The position numbers were made by a program, and so were the translations under genes. A stretch of DNA of 64,000 bases from Pseudomonadota bacterium (lineage in GTDB: Bacteria; Pseudomonadota; Gammaproteobacteria; Burkholderiales; Methylophilaceae), in NCBI GenBank assembly GCA_029782295.1, contig JAKOVB010000045.1, positions 1 through 64,000 of the forward strand, given 5' to 3'. Under the pieces are notes generated by a model. The model saw nothing but the letters and a program-made list of their open reading frames with translations. It was not told the origin of the DNA and did no database searches. This document shows positions 18,870 through 28,187 of the stretch, piece after piece (within the stretch, counting starts at the first letter, position 1; each line of letters begins with the position of its first letter).

Positions 18870-18886
18870 TGCACCAAAATAGTGCG
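18870..18886 (-). promoter_or_regulatory. NtrC site 2 upstream of glnA
   Basis: TGCACCAAAATAGTGCG matches the NtrC arms at 10 of 12 positions. The centre is 31 bases from site 1, almost exactly three helical turns, so both sites face the same side of the DNA as in known NtrC enhancers. Confidence 0.75.
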
Positions 18887-18945
18887 AGCCGTGCCTGCTC
18901 AAAAAGGATTTATAATCCCAGGTAACCAAAGCAGGAGTGTATCTT

Positions 18946-19404
18946 ATGGGAACTTTAAGCGAAATTCTTGAACGTGCAAAAACCAGGGCTCTTGAGAAGG
19001 GTGTGCCCTATGCAGGATGCCTGACCCCGACCGAGGCGCAACAGGTGCTCACGCTGGCGCCCGCTGCCAGGCTGGTGGATGTTCGCACGCGCGCAGAGTG
19101 TGATCTGGTGGGGCACGTTCCGGGCGCCACGCATGTCGAGTGGGCCTTCTACCCCGGCATGACGCCCAATCCGGACTTCCTCACGCAATTGAACATGCAG
19201 GTCGACAAGGAATCCCTCGTCATGTTCCTGTGCCGCACCGGGGCGCGATCCCATCATGCGGCAGCGCTGGCGGCCAAAGAGGGCTACGCGGAAAGCTACA
19301 ACATCCTCGAGGGGTTCGAGGGGGAAACGGATCACATTGCCAACCAGCGTGGCAACATCAATGGCTGGCGCAAGGCCGGGCTGCCGTGGACCAACATCGG
19401 TTGA
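18946..19404 (+). CDS. Rhodanese-like domain protein
   Basis: A 152-residue soluble single-domain rhodanese. The active-site loop C-R-T-G-A-R-S begins at C96, the persulfide-forming cysteine, and V-D-V-R-T-R-A-E-C near 45-53 is the other family block. It probably carries sulfane sulfur, but the acceptor is unknown. The ATG at 18946 was preferred over a GTG nine bases upstream because AGGAG lies eight bases before it. A TATAAT at 18911-18916 may be its -10 element. It is divergent from glnA and followed closely by aroE. Confidence 0.85.
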   Translation: MGTLSEILERAKTRALEKGVPYAGCLTPTEAQQVLTLAPAARLVDVRTRAECDLVGHVPGATHVEWAFYPGMTPNPDFLTQLNMQVDKESLVMFLCRTGARSHHAAALAAKEGYAESYNILEGFEGETDHIANQRGNINGWRKAGLPWTNIG

Positions 19405-19422
19405 TGATCGGGTACTGAGTTC

Positions 19423-20226
19423 ATGGATCGTTATGCCGTCATCGGCAATCCCGTTGAGCATAGCAAGTCACCGCTCATCCACATGGAATTCGCCCGCCAG
19501 ACCGGGCAGGATATCGATTACGGCCGAATTCTGGCTCCGATCGGCGGTTTTCTCGACAGCGTGGAACACTTCCGCGCGGAGGGCGGGCGTGGACTGAACG
19601 TCACTGTCCCGTTCAAGGAGGATGCCTGGCAGTTCGCGACCCGCAGAACCGCGCGCGCCGAGCTGGCGCGCGCCGTGAACACGCTGCACTTTCTTGCCGA
19701 GGGCGAAGTGCTTGGGGATACCACGGATGGTGTCGGGCTGGTCCGCGATATCGAACATAATCTTGGTATCCTGGTAAAGAACCGGCGCGTCCTGCTGATG
19801 GGGGCCGGCGGCGCCGCTCGCGGCGTGATCCAGCCCCTGCTGGATGCTGGGCCTGACGCTCTGTATGTGGTGAACCGTACCGCCGGAAGGGCGTTGGCAT
19901 TGCGTGACGTTTTTCCGGAGATCGAGGCCGGTGGCTATGATGACCTTGGTGGCCGGGCCTTTGATATCGTGATCAATGCCACGGCCAGCAGTCTCCACAA
20001 TGATCTTCCGCCCTTGGGCCGGCATGTGTTCGCGGAGGGCGCGCTGGCCTACGACATGATGTATGGCCGTGATACGCTGTTTATGCAGTTTGCCCGGGAG
20101 CATGGTGCAATGCACGTTGCGGACGGGTTGGGCATGCTGATCGAGCAGGCAGCGGAATCCTTCTTCATCTGGCGGGGCATTCGCCCGGAAACGGCGCCGG
20201 TACTGGCAAGATTCCGCGCCGCATGA
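19423..20226 (+). CDS. aroE: Shikimate dehydrogenase
   Basis: A 267-residue NADP-dependent enzyme of the shikimate pathway (3-dehydroshikimate to shikimate). The substrate-binding N-P-V-E-H-S-K-S-P motif opens the protein. Catalytic Lys lies in N-V-T-V-P-F-K-E, catalytic Asp in D-T-T-D-G-V-G, and the nucleotide loop is G-A-G-G-A-A-R-G near 127-134. Length matches AroE. Its last four bases overlap mtgA (ATGA), so the two are translationally coupled, a pairing common in betaproteobacteria. Confidence 0.95.
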   Translation: MDRYAVIGNPVEHSKSPLIHMEFARQTGQDIDYGRILAPIGGFLDSVEHFRAEGGRGLNVTVPFKEDAWQFATRRTARAELARAVNTLHFLAEGEVLGDTTDGVGLVRDIEHNLGILVKNRRVLLMGAGGAARGVIQPLLDAGPDALYVVNRTAGRALALRDVFPEIEAGGYDDLGGRAFDIVINATASSLHNDLPPLGRHVFAEGALAYDMMYGRDTLFMQFAREHGAMHVADGLGMLIEQAAESFFIWRGIRPETAPVLARFRAA

Positions 20227-20909
20227 AACGTTTTTTCGGGCGCGCGCTGCTTGCGCTGCTGTTGTTCGTCCTGCTCTACCAGCTCTGGATCCTGGCGCAT
20301 ATTCTCTGGTGGGTAAACCATAATCCGGATTCCAGTGCCTTCATGGAAGACCGTCTGGAAATCATGCAGGAGAAGAACCCGGAAGCGGAGTTGCGGTACC
20401 AGTGGGTGCCGTATCAACGCATCTCCAATCATCTCAAGCGAGCCGTGATCGCGGCTGAGGATGCCAGGTTCGTCGACCATGAGGGATTCGACTGGGAAGG
20501 GATCCAGAAAGCCTATGAAAAGAATCTGAAGAAGGGCAAGATCGTCGCCGGGGGATCCACCATCAGCCAGCAACTCGCGAAGAATCTGTTTCTCTCCACC
20601 AAGCGCACGCCCTGGCGCAAGCTCGAAGAGGCGTTGATTACGTTGATGCTCGAGAACCTGATGAACAAGCGGCGTATCCTCGAGATCTATCTGAACGTGA
20701 TCGAATGGGGTAACGGCGTGTTTGGGGCGGAAGCGGCCGCAAGGCACTACTACAAAACCAGTGCGGCTGCGCTGGGGCCTGAGCAGGCCGCCAAACTGGC
20801 GGCCATGGTGCCCAACCCCCGTTATTACGATACTCACCGCGCAGCGCGCGGGCTGGCTCGCAAGACCGGGATCATCCTCGCCCGCATGAATTCGGCGGAA
20901 GTGCCTTAG
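20223..20909 (+). CDS. mtgA: Monofunctional biosynthetic peptidoglycan transglycosylase
   Basis: A 228-residue GT51 glycosyltransferase that polymerises lipid II glycan strands at the inner membrane. One N-terminal membrane anchor (~6-24) precedes the catalytic domain, with motif 1 A-A-E-D-A-R-F near 79-85 (catalytic Glu), motif 2 G-G-S-T-I-S-Q-Q-L-A-K-N near 108-119 and the R-R-I-L-E-I-Y-L-N block. No transpeptidase domain follows. It overlaps aroE by 4 bases. Confidence 0.95.
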   Translation: MKRFFGRALLALLLFVLLYQLWILAHILWWVNHNPDSSAFMEDRLEIMQEKNPEAELRYQWVPYQRISNHLKRAVIAAEDARFVDHEGFDWEGIQKAYEKNLKKGKIVAGGSTISQQLAKNLFLSTKRTPWRKLEEALITLMLENLMNKRRILEIYLNVIEWGNGVFGAEAAARHYYKTSAAALGPEQAAKLAAMVPNPRYYDTHRAARGLARKTGIILARMNSAEVP

Positions 20910-20934
20910 CCGTACCCGCCACAGTCATGGCCCG

Positions 20935-23757
20935 CTACAGCATGGGCTTCAGGTACTTTCCGGTATGGCTGGCCGCATTGGCGGACACGTCTTCAGGTGA
21001 ACCTTCCGCAATGATCGTGCCGCCGCCATCCCCGCCTTCCGGCCCGAGATCGATAATCCAGTCCGCCGTCTTGATGACATCGAGGTTGTGTTCGATGATG
21101 GCCACTGTATTGCCGTGGTCTCTCAGGCGGTGCACGACGTCCAGCAGCAGCTGGATGTCTGCGAAGTGCAACCCGGTGGTCGGTTCGTCGAGGATGTAGA
21201 GGGTGCGACCGGTGTCGCGCTTGGAGAGTTCCAGCGCCAGTTTCACGCGTTGAGCCTCGCCGCCTGAAAGGGTGGTCGCCGACTGCCCCAGGGTGATGTA
21301 GCCGAGGCCGACGTCCAGCAGGGTCTGCAGCTTGCGCGCCACGACCGGGACGGCATTGAAGAAGGCGTGGGCCTGTTCCACGGTCATTTCCAGGACTTCG
21401 TGGATGTTGCGTCCCTTGTACTGGATTTCCAGCGTTTCCCGGTTGTAGCGATGCCCCTTGCAGACGTCGCAGGGGACATAGATATCGGGCAGGAAGTGCA
21501 TCTCCACGCGGATGACGCCATCGCCCTGGCAGGCTTCACAGCGGCCACCCTTGACGTTGAAGGAGTAGCGGCCGGGTCCGTAGCCGCGGGCGCGGGATTC
21601 CGGTACGCCGGCAAACAGTTCGCGAATCGGCGTGAACAATCCGGTATAGGTGGCCGGGTTGGATCGGGGCGTACGGCCGATGGGGCTCTGGTCGACGTCG
21701 ACGACCTTGTCGAAGAACTCCAAACCCTCGATGGTTTCGTACGGTGCCGGTTCTGTGCTGCTGCCGTACAGGTGGCGGGCGACGCTGCGATACAGCGTAT
21801 CGTTGACCAGCGTGGATTTCCCGGAACCGGAGACGCCGGTGATGCAGGTCAGCAGGCCGACCGGCAGGTTGAGCGTGACGTTTTTCAGGTTGTTGCCGCT
21901 GGCGTTGGAAATGGTCAGCCAGCGCTTGGGGTCGGGGTCGTGACGTTTTTTCGGGACCTCGATGCGCTTCTTGCCGGACAGGTATTGTCCGGTCAGTGAC
22001 GCCGGGTCGGCCATGACCTCTTTCGGTGTCCCTTGTGCCACGATGTTGCCGCCGTGTTCGCCTGCGCCGGGGCCGATGTCGACGACGTAATCGGCGGAGA
22101 GTATGGCGTCCTGGTCATGTTCCACCACGATGACGCTGTTGCCGATGTCGCGCAGGCGGTGGAGGGTTTCCAGCAGGCGGTCGTTGTCGCGCTGGTGCAG
22201 CCCGATGGAAGGTTCGTCCAGTACGTACATGACGCCGGTCAGGCCGGAGCCGATCTGGGACGCCAGACGGATGCGCTGGGCTTCGCCGCCTGACAGTGTT
22301 TCCGCAGAGCGTGACAGGGAGAGGTAATCCAGACCGACGTTGGTCAGGAATCGCAACCGACTGACGATCTCCTGCACGATCTTGTCGGCGATGGCCAGTT
22401 TCTGGCCGGTGAGTTGCAGGCCGTCGAAAAAGATGAGCGTCTGTTTCAGGGGCATTTCGCAGACGTGGTGGATGTTGCTGCCGCCGACCCGCACGTGGCG
22501 GGCCTCCTTGCGCAGGCGTGTGCCGCCACAGTCCGGGCATGGCTTGGAGTTCAGATATTTGGCCAGTTCCTCGCGCACCATGACGGAGTCGGTTTCGTGG
22601 TAACGGCGCTCCAGGTTGTGCAGGATGCCTTCGAAGGGGTGGCTTTTCTGGTAGAGGCTGCCGCGCTCATTCATGTACTTGAACGCGATGCTTTCCTTGC
22701 CGCTACCGTTGAGGACCACGTCCTGCACTTCCTCGGTGAGGTTCTCGAAGGTCGTGTCCAGGTCAAAGCCGTAGTGCTCGCTCAGGCCTTGCAACATCTG
22801 GAAATAGAACTGGTTGCGCCGGTCCCAGCCCTTGATGGCGCCGGCCGCCAGGGAGAGGTGCGGAAAGGCGACGACGCGCTTGGGGTCGAAGAAGCTGATC
22901 TGGCCCAGGCCGTCGCATTTGGGGCAGGCGCCCATCGGGTTATTGAACGAGAACAGGCGAGGCTCGAGTTCCTGCAGCGAGTAATTGCAGAGCGGGCAGG
23001 CAAACTTGGCGCTGAACAGGTGCTCCTTGCCGGAATCCATCTCGACGGCCAGCGCGCGCCCGTCGGCGAGGCGCAGGGCCGTCTCGAAAGATTCCGCCAG
23101 ACGTTGCTTCACGTCCTCGCGGATCTTGAGCCGGTCGACGACGACATCGACGTCGTGCTTGGTGGTCTTGGCCAGTTTTGGCGGGTTGTCCAGTTCGTAG
23201 GTGGTGCCGTCCACGCGGACCCGGACGAACCCCTGGGCGCGGAGTTCCTCGAACAGATCGATCTGTTCGCCTTTCCGGTTGGAGACGACCGGGGCCAGGA
23301 TCATCAGTTTGGTGTCTTCCGGCAATGCCATGACGGCGTCCACCATCTGCGACACGCTTTGCGCAGCCAGCGTGATGCCGTGCTCCGGGCACTCAGGATC
23401 TCCCGCGCGGGCGAACAGCAGGCGCAGGTAATCATGGATTTCGGTGACGGTGCCCACCGTCGAGCGCGGATTATGGGAGGTGGATTTCTGTTCGATGGAA
23501 ATCGCCGGGGACAACCCTTCGATCAGGTCGACGTCGGGTTTCTCCATGCGCGCCAGAAACTGGCGTGCGTAGGCAGATAACGATTCGACGTAACGGCGCT
23601 GACCCTCGGCGTACAAGGTGTCGAACGCAAGTGAGGACTTACCTGACCCGGAAAGACCGGTGATGACAATCATCTGGTTGCGGGGCAGGTCCAGCGAAAC
23701 GTTCTTCAAGTTGTGCGTACGTGCACCGCGGATACGGATGGAATCCATGACACTCAA
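20935..23757 (-). CDS. uvrA: Excinuclease ABC subunit A
   Basis: A 940-residue damage-recognition ATPase of nucleotide excision repair. It shows two ABC modules with Walker [10 protein letters not shown] near 33-41 and G-V-S-G-S-G-K-S-T in the C-terminal half. The zinc-finger CxxC pairs (C-P-L-C/C-P-K-C and C-E-A-C/C-D-V-C) and two signature L-S-G-G-E-A-Q-R motifs are complete. The length is standard. It is divergent from the MFS gene, and a LexA-like sequence lies in the 66-base gap. Confidence 0.98.
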   Translation of the reverse strand: MSVMDSIRIRGARTHNLKNVSLDLPRNQMIVITGLSGSGKSSLAFDTLYAEGQRRYVESLSAYARQFLARMEKPDVDLIEGLSPAISIEQKSTSHNPRSTVGTVTEIHDYLRLLFARAGDPECPEHGITLAAQSVSQMVDAVMALPEDTKLMILAPVVSNRKGEQIDLFEELRAQGFVRVRVDGTTYELDNPPKLAKTTKHDVDVVVDRLKIREDVKQRLAESFETALRLADGRALAVEMDSGKEHLFSAKFACPLCNYSLQELEPRLFSFNNPMGACPKCDGLGQISFFDPKRVVAFPHLSLAAGAIKGWDRRNQFYFQMLQGLSEHYGFDLDTTFENLTEEVQDVVLNGSGKESIAFKYMNERGSLYQKSHPFEGILHNLERRYHETDSVMVREELAKYLNSKPCPDCGGTRLRKEARHVRVGGSNIHHVCEMPLKQTLIFFDGLQLTGQKLAIADKIVQEIVSRLRFLTNVGLDYLSLSRSAETLSGGEAQRIRLASQIGSGLTGVMYVLDEPSIGLHQRDNDRLLETLHRLRDIGNSVIVVEHDQDAILSADYVVDIGPGAGEHGGNIVAQGTPKEVMADPASLTGQYLSGKKRIEVPKKRHDPDPKRWLTISNASGNNLKNVTLNLPVGLLTCITGVSGSGKSTLVNDTLYRSVARHLYGSSTEPAPYETIEGLEFFDKVVDVDQSPIGRTPRSNPATYTGLFTPIRELFAGVPESRARGYGPGRYSFNVKGGRCEACQGDGVIRVEMHFLPDIYVPCDVCKGHRYNRETLEIQYKGRNIHEVLEMTVEQAHAFFNAVPVVARKLQTLLDVGLGYITLGQSATTLSGGEAQRVKLALELSKRDTGRTLYILDEPTTGLHFADIQLLLDVVHRLRDHGNTVAIIEHNLDVIKTADWIIDLGPEGGDGGGTIIAEGSPEDVSANAASHTGKYLKPML

Positions 23758-23777
23758 TTTCAGGCAAAAAAGCTAAC

Positions 23778-23793
23778 CTGTTAATATACGCAA
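23778..23793 (-). promoter_or_regulatory. Possible degenerate LexA (SOS) box
   Basis: CTGTTAATATACGCAA resembles CTGT-N8-ACAG with mismatches in the right arm (CTG-N10-CAA). It sits 20-36 bases before uvrA, which is SOS-controlled in many proteobacteria. The match is weak. Confidence 0.3.
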
Positions 23794-23823
23794 TTTGCTG
23801 CAAAAAACCCAAGTAAATTCGAG

Positions 23824-25203
23824 ATGTCGCTACCTGAACGCATGACCCCCCGCGAACTACGCGCTAGCCTGAGCCTGGCCTCGATCTATGGCCTCCGCAT
23901 GCTCGGCATGTTCCTGATCCTGCCGATCTTTGCCATTTACGCCGAAACCCTGCCCGGCGGGGCCAGCCACCTGATGATCGGACTGGCGCTCGGTGCCTAT
24001 GGCCTGACCCAGGCCATTTTCCAGTTGCCGTTCGGCATGGCGTCCGACCGCTATGGGCGCAAGAAAGTGATTTATTTCGGACTGCTGCTGTTCGCCATCG
24101 GGAGCATCGTTGCCGCGCTGGCTCAGGATATTTCCATGATCATTCTGGGACGGGCGATCCAGGGGGCTGGTGCCGTGTCGGCAGCCGTCACCGCTCTGGT
24201 GGCCGACCTCACCAGCGAGCAACACCGTACCAAGGCCATGGCCATGATCGGCGGCACGATCGGGATCACGTTCGCCTTTTCCCTGGTCGCAGGTCCCGCC
24301 CTGAATCAGTGGATCGGTATTCCCGGAATATTTGCCCTGACCGGGGTGCTTTCCGTGCTGGCCATGCTGGTCGTGCGTTTCGTCGTGCCCGATCCGCGTG
24401 TCAGTCGCTTTCACTCCGACGCCGAGGCGACGCCCGCCAAACTGGGCGAAGTGCTGCGCAACCGCGAGCTGCTCCGCCTGAACTTCGGTATTTTCTCGCT
24501 GCATGCGGCGCAGATGGCGATGTTCGTGGTGGTGCCGTTCGCCCTCAAGAAATCGGGTGGGCTGGACGAGAACCATCACTGGCAGGTTTATCTGCCGATC
24601 ATGGTCAGCGCCTTCGTGCTGATGGTGCCGGCGATTATCTACGGGGAAAAGAAAGCGCAACTCAAGCGCGTGTTCGTGTCCTCGATCGCCCTGATGCTGG
24701 GTGCGCAGATGCTGTTCGCGTTCTCCATCGACTTCTTCTGGGGCATCGTGGCGTCGCTGACGGCGTACTTTATCGCGTTTAACATCCTGGAAGCCAGCCT
24801 GCCTTCCATCATCTCCAAAATCGCCCCGGCTGCCTCCAAGGGGACTGCCATCGGTGTGTATAATACTTCGCAGTCACTGGGGGTGTTCCTGGGCGGCACG
24901 CTAGGCGGCTGGTTGTCGCATGCCTACGGATACTCGGCCGTATTCGCGTTCTGCAGCGTACTGATGGCGATGTGGCTGCTGTTCGCGGTCAGCATGAAGG
25001 CACCTCCGGCAGTGAAGAGCCGCATGTTCCATCTCGAGGAAATGTCGGCGCAACAAGGGGTTGAACTGGCGCGCAGGCTATCCGGGCTGCGCGGCGTTCG
25101 CGAGGCGGTGGTGCTGGCGGACGAAGGCGTGGCTCTGCTGAAGGTGGACATGCACGACTGGGATGAGCAGGCCGCAGTAAAAATAATCGAAAAGGGAGAA
25201 TGA
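23824..25203 (+). CDS. MFS transporter with C-terminal ferredoxin-like extension
   Basis: A 459-residue major facilitator with twelve predicted membrane helices (~20-395). The cytoplasmic loop motif after helix 2 reads [11 protein letters not shown]. The last ~60 residues ([12 protein letters not shown]...L-L-K-V-D-M) look like a small ferredoxin-like domain. The substrate is unknown, though the family includes drug and sugar exporters. It lies between divergent uvrA and ssb, a conserved betaproteobacterial order, one base before the ssb start. Confidence 0.88.
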   Translation: MSLPERMTPRELRASLSLASIYGLRMLGMFLILPIFAIYAETLPGGASHLMIGLALGAYGLTQAIFQLPFGMASDRYGRKKVIYFGLLLFAIGSIVAALAQDISMIILGRAIQGAGAVSAAVTALVADLTSEQHRTKAMAMIGGTIGITFAFSLVAGPALNQWIGIPGIFALTGVLSVLAMLVVRFVVPDPRVSRFHSDAEATPAKLGEVLRNRELLRLNFGIFSLHAAQMAMFVVVPFALKKSGGLDENHHWQVYLPIMVSAFVLMVPAIIYGEKKAQLKRVFVSSIALMLGAQMLFAFSIDFFWGIVASLTAYFIAFNILEASLPSIISKIAPAASKGTAIGVYNTSQSLGVFLGGTLGGWLSHAYGYSAVFAFCSVLMAMWLLFAVSMKAPPAVKSRMFHLEEMSAQQGVELARRLSGLRGVREAVVLADEGVALLKVDMHDWDEQAAVKIIEKGE

Positions 25204-25204
25204 C

Positions 25205-25684
25205 ATGGCGTCAGTAAACAAATGCATTTTTATCGGCAATCTCGGACGTGACCCGGAGATCCGTTATATGCCGAGCGGCGACGCAATGGCGAACTTCTCC
25301 ATCGCATGTACGGATACTTTCAAGGGCAAGGACGGCTCCCGCCAGGAACGCACCGAGTGGGTACGCATTGTCATGTTCGGCAAGCAGGCCGAGATTGCAG
25401 GCGAATACCTGAAGAAAGGTTCGCCGGTTTATATCGAGGGCCGCCTGCAGACCCGCAAGTGGCAGAACAAGGAAGGTCAGGACCAGTACACCACTGAAAT
25501 CGTGGCGGATCGCATGCAAATGCTGGGCGGCCGTTCCGGCGGCGGCAATGCTTTCGAAGTGATGGATGGCGGTGACGAGGCGCCGCGTCAATCCGCCCCG
25601 CGCCAGCAGGCCTCTGCAGCCAGCAAACCCGCTGCAGGCGGCGGTTCCGGCTTCGACGATTTCGAGGACGATATTCCGTTCTGA
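25205..25684 (+). CDS. ssb: Single-stranded DNA-binding protein
   Basis: A 159-residue protein. The N-terminal OB fold (~1-110) opens [19 protein letters not shown] flexible Gly/Ala/Gln-rich linker follows, then the acidic partner-binding tip D-D-I-P-F. It coats single-stranded DNA in replication, recombination and repair. A GGGAGA ribosome binding site precedes the ATG, and a terminator follows. Confidence 0.97.
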   Translation: MASVNKCIFIGNLGRDPEIRYMPSGDAMANFSIACTDTFKGKDGSRQERTEWVRIVMFGKQAEIAGEYLKKGSPVYIEGRLQTRKWQNKEGQDQYTTEIVADRMQMLGGRSGGGNAFEVMDGGDEAPRQSAPRQQASAASKPAAGGGSGFDDFEDDIPF

Positions 25685-25712
25685 TCGTCAGGAGACTTCA
25701 GCAGTCCACCAA

Positions 25713-25746
25713 CCCCGAATGATCGTCAGGATCATCGGGGTTTTTT
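25713..25746 (+). terminator. Rho-independent terminator of ssb
   Basis: A CCCCGAATGAT/ATCATCGGGG stem with one bulge and a 7-base loop is followed by six T residues. It also marks the end of the converging guanidine operon. Confidence 0.85.
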
Positions 25747-26134
25747 ATCGGGCGAGATATTGGCGCCATCCGCCGTAGGCCGTGATGTCCTGTGCTTTTT
25801 CGATCGCGTAATGTTCGCACAGGAACCCTTGCACCCAATGGCCATCCGCCAACTCCACCCGGCCGATCCCGAGCGGGGCTGGGATCAGGTCGACGAACGC
25901 GCCATACCGGGAAATCGGTAGCGCCCAGACTTCGAGCGCGATCATGCCGCCCTGCTGGTTGACCCTGAGCATGCCGGGGCGCGGGGGGTGGAAGTCTGCC
26001 AGATGGTAGAGCCTGTAATTCGCCGAAGTCGTCGTTTTCTCGATCAGCCTGCCCCCCAGTTTCACCAACTGTTCGTTCAGGGGGAGTCCGCTCATGTGAG
26101 CACCACAGACGGCAATATGCACGAAGTCGATCAA
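25745..26134 (-). CDS. Stand-alone allophanate hydrolase C-terminal domain
   Basis: A 129-residue protein matching the C-terminal domain of AtzF-type allophanate hydrolases: G-L-P-L-N-E-Q-L-V-K-L-G-G, Y-R-L-Y-H-L, P-P-R-P-G-M-L-R-V, I-P-A-P-L-G-I-G and D-I-T-A-Y-G-G-W-R. In full-length enzymes this domain completes allophanate breakdown by decarboxylating N-carboxycarbamate (established for AtzF). Here it is a separate last gene of the operon. It starts with TTG, supported by AGGAG seven bases upstream and a 4-base overlap with the previous gene. Confidence 0.85.
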   Translation of the reverse strand: MIDFVHIAVCGAHMSGLPLNEQLVKLGGRLIEKTTTSANYRLYHLADFHPPRPGMLRVNQQGGMIALEVWALPISRYGAFVDLIPAPLGIGRVELADGHWVQGFLCEHYAIEKAQDITAYGGWRQYLAR

Positions 26135-26865
26135 TTTTTTTCTCCTGATAGGGGTGTCCAGTCATTCCTGTCCGCAAGCAGGCATCCCTCCCGCCAGGGC
26201 AGGGTGGAATGCAGGATGCGCATGGCATGGCCATCGCACTGACCAAATGAAATTTCGAAATCGGCCAGGTGCTGCATTTCGTCGTGGCTCGCATCCCCGG
26301 CAGCGACCCTGGCCCACAGGTAGCCGGCACGGGCCGGGGCGATGGAGCGCGGCCGACCAAACATGAAAAATTCCCCTGCCCGTAGCAGCCATTGCCGCGA
26401 TGCTCCATTCAATCTGGAGGCGGCGGAGAACTGACCGTTGGCCAGGGACACTCTTTGCCATCGTTCGATGTAGCGTTGTGTGACGCCCGACTCGAGCAGA
26501 GCGTCCTGGTCAAAGTGCATTCGGCCGATATCGCGGCTGCCGCTGGGCCGATAATCCACGATGCGGTGCCACTCGCATTGCGCCCCATCCACTTCGGTGA
26601 TCCCGATGAAGCCCTCCTGTTGCAACAACCATTGCAGCTGCCGGGTTGAGCATTGCGCCAGGCTGTGGATATCCGAGAAGTCCGGGCGGTTGGCCGGGAT
26701 GCGCAGGTCGGCATGCCAGTGTCCGGTCTGTAGCCAGAACACCAGCGTATCGACATCGTGTGTTTCGTCAGACTCCAATAACGTGCGGCGCCATAATCCC
26801 CGGTAGCGGGTCGGTACCTCGTTCCACGATGCTGGATCAGTGGGGGGCGTTGTCGAGGGTTTCAT
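26131..26865 (-). CDS. Uncharacterised protein of the guanidine/allophanate operon
   Basis: A 244-residue soluble protein I cannot assign to a named family. It is Trp-rich, with R-Y-R-G-L-W-R-R, F-W-L-Q-T-G-H-W-H-A-D-L-R-I-P, Q-W-L-L-Q-Q-E-G-F-I-G and W-H-R-I-V-D-Y-R-P. Its alternating hydrophobic pattern suggests a beta-barrel or lipocalin-like fold (inference). No signal peptide is seen. The start at 26865 lies inside the end of atzF (29-base overlap), and the stop overlaps the next gene by 4 bases. It therefore sits between the two halves of the split allophanate hydrolase and is likely to act with them. Confidence 0.7.
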   Translation of the reverse strand: MKPSTTPPTDPASWNEVPTRYRGLWRRTLLESDETHDVDTLVFWLQTGHWHADLRIPANRPDFSDIHSLAQCSTRQLQWLLQQEGFIGITEVDGAQCEWHRIVDYRPSGSRDIGRMHFDQDALLESGVTQRYIERWQRVSLANGQFSAASRLNGASRQWLLRAGEFFMFGRPRSIAPARAGYLWARVAAGDASHDEMQHLADFEISFGQCDGHAMRILHSTLPWREGCLLADRNDWTPLSGEKN

Positions 26866-28180
26866 GCAATCGCCCCCCCAGTTGTAGCAGCGCCGCGTCG
26901 CAGAATGCCGGCGCGGCCAGGGTGACACCGAATGGCAAGCCGTCGCGCTGGAAACCGGCGGGTACGGCAATCGCGGAAAGATCCAGCAGGTTCATGAAGT
27001 TGGTGTAATAGCCGAGGTTGCTGTTGGTCCGGACCGGGTCGGCTTCAACTTCCGCAATCGTATAAATGGTGCCTGCGGTCGGCGTGAGCAGGACATCGAT
27101 CTCGTTCCAAACGGGTTCGTTCACGCGCTGCAGGGCTTTCAGTCGGTAAAGCGCCGAGAAGGTGTCGGCCGCGGTGAAACGACTGGCCCCGGCAATAATC
27201 TGGCGCGTGACCGGAAACAGCGATTCCGACCTGGTTTCGATGAAGTCGCGGATGGCGGCGTAGCGTTCGGCGACCCAGGGGCCCTCGTACAGCAGGCGTG
27301 CGGTTTCGAGGAACGGGGCGAAATCGATCTCGACAGGCTGGCCTCCCAGTCCTTCCATGCGATGGATGGCATCCCGGAACAATTGAGGGGTTTCCGTATT
27401 GCCGAAAAACGCGAGTTGATCCTCCCTCGGGACGCCGAACCTGAAACCGGACGGCATGCTTCTGCCGCTGCCGGCCTGACGCGAATAGGGGTCATCGGCA
27501 TCGAATCCCTGGGCGACGTCGAGCACTGCGCCGGCATCTGCGGCATTCCTGGCGAAGATGGATACGCAATCCAGGGTACGACAGGCCGGGACAACGCCTG
27601 AGGTGCTGATCAAACCGCAACTGGGCTTGTGCCCGACCAGATTGTTGAATGCCGCAGGGACGCGACCGGAACCCGCCGTGTCCGTCCCCAGGCTGAAACT
27701 GGCGAATCCCAGTGCCACTGCTACCGCAGAGCCGGCGCTGGATCCGCCCGAAATATAGTCCGGGTCGATGCTGTTTCGACCTGGGCCATAGGGCGAGCGG
27801 GCTCCTACCAGACCGGTGGCGAACTGGTCGAGGTTGGTCTTGCCGACCGGGATCGCGCCTGCTTCGATCAGCTTCCGGACGACCGTGGCGCTCTTCTCCG
27901 GTGTGTAGGCAAAGTCAGGGCATGCCGCCGTGGTGGGGATTCCCGCCAGGTCGATATTGTCCTTGATGGCAAACGGGATGCCGTACAAAGGCAGGGCGCC
28001 CGGATCGAGCGTCTGCAGCCTGGCGGCATACCCCATCATTTCATCCCGCGAGAGACGCCGGATCCAGACGTGATGGCGATCTTCGCCGGACAGCAGGTCG
28101 TCCAGGTATTCGACCATTTTGGTCGGGGTGAGGTCGCCGGCAAGATAGGCCAGGCGCAATGCACTGATACGCATATCCAT
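26837..28180 (-). CDS. atzF: Allophanate hydrolase, amidase domain only
   Basis: A 447-residue amidase-signature enzyme. The Ser-cisSer-Lys triad is K73 (A-I-K-D-N), S148 (S-G-G-S-S-A-G) and S171 (D-T-A-G-S-G-R-V-P-A). The closest fit is the N-terminal domain of AtzF, which hydrolyses allophanate to N-carboxycarbamate and ammonia. AtzF proteins of about 600 residues carry a second domain, which here is encoded separately two genes downstream. It follows the carboxylase gene by 7 bases. Confidence 0.9.
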   Translation of the reverse strand: MDMRISALRLAYLAGDLTPTKMVEYLDDLLSGEDRHHVWIRRLSRDEMMGYAARLQTLDPGALPLYGIPFAIKDNIDLAGIPTTAACPDFAYTPEKSATVVRKLIEAGAIPVGKTNLDQFATGLVGARSPYGPGRNSIDPDYISGGSSAGSAVAVALGFASFSLGTDTAGSGRVPAAFNNLVGHKPSCGLISTSGVVPACRTLDCVSIFARNAADAGAVLDVAQGFDADDPYSRQAGSGRSMPSGFRFGVPREDQLAFFGNTETPQLFRDAIHRMEGLGGQPVEIDFAPFLETARLLYEGPWVAERYAAIRDFIETRSESLFPVTRQIIAGASRFTAADTFSALYRLKALQRVNEPVWNEIDVLLTPTAGTIYTIAEVEADPVRTNSNLGYYTNFMNLLDLSAIAVPAGFQRDGLPFGVTLAAPAFCDAALLQLGGRLHETLDNAPH

Positions 28181-28187
28181 GATGAAT

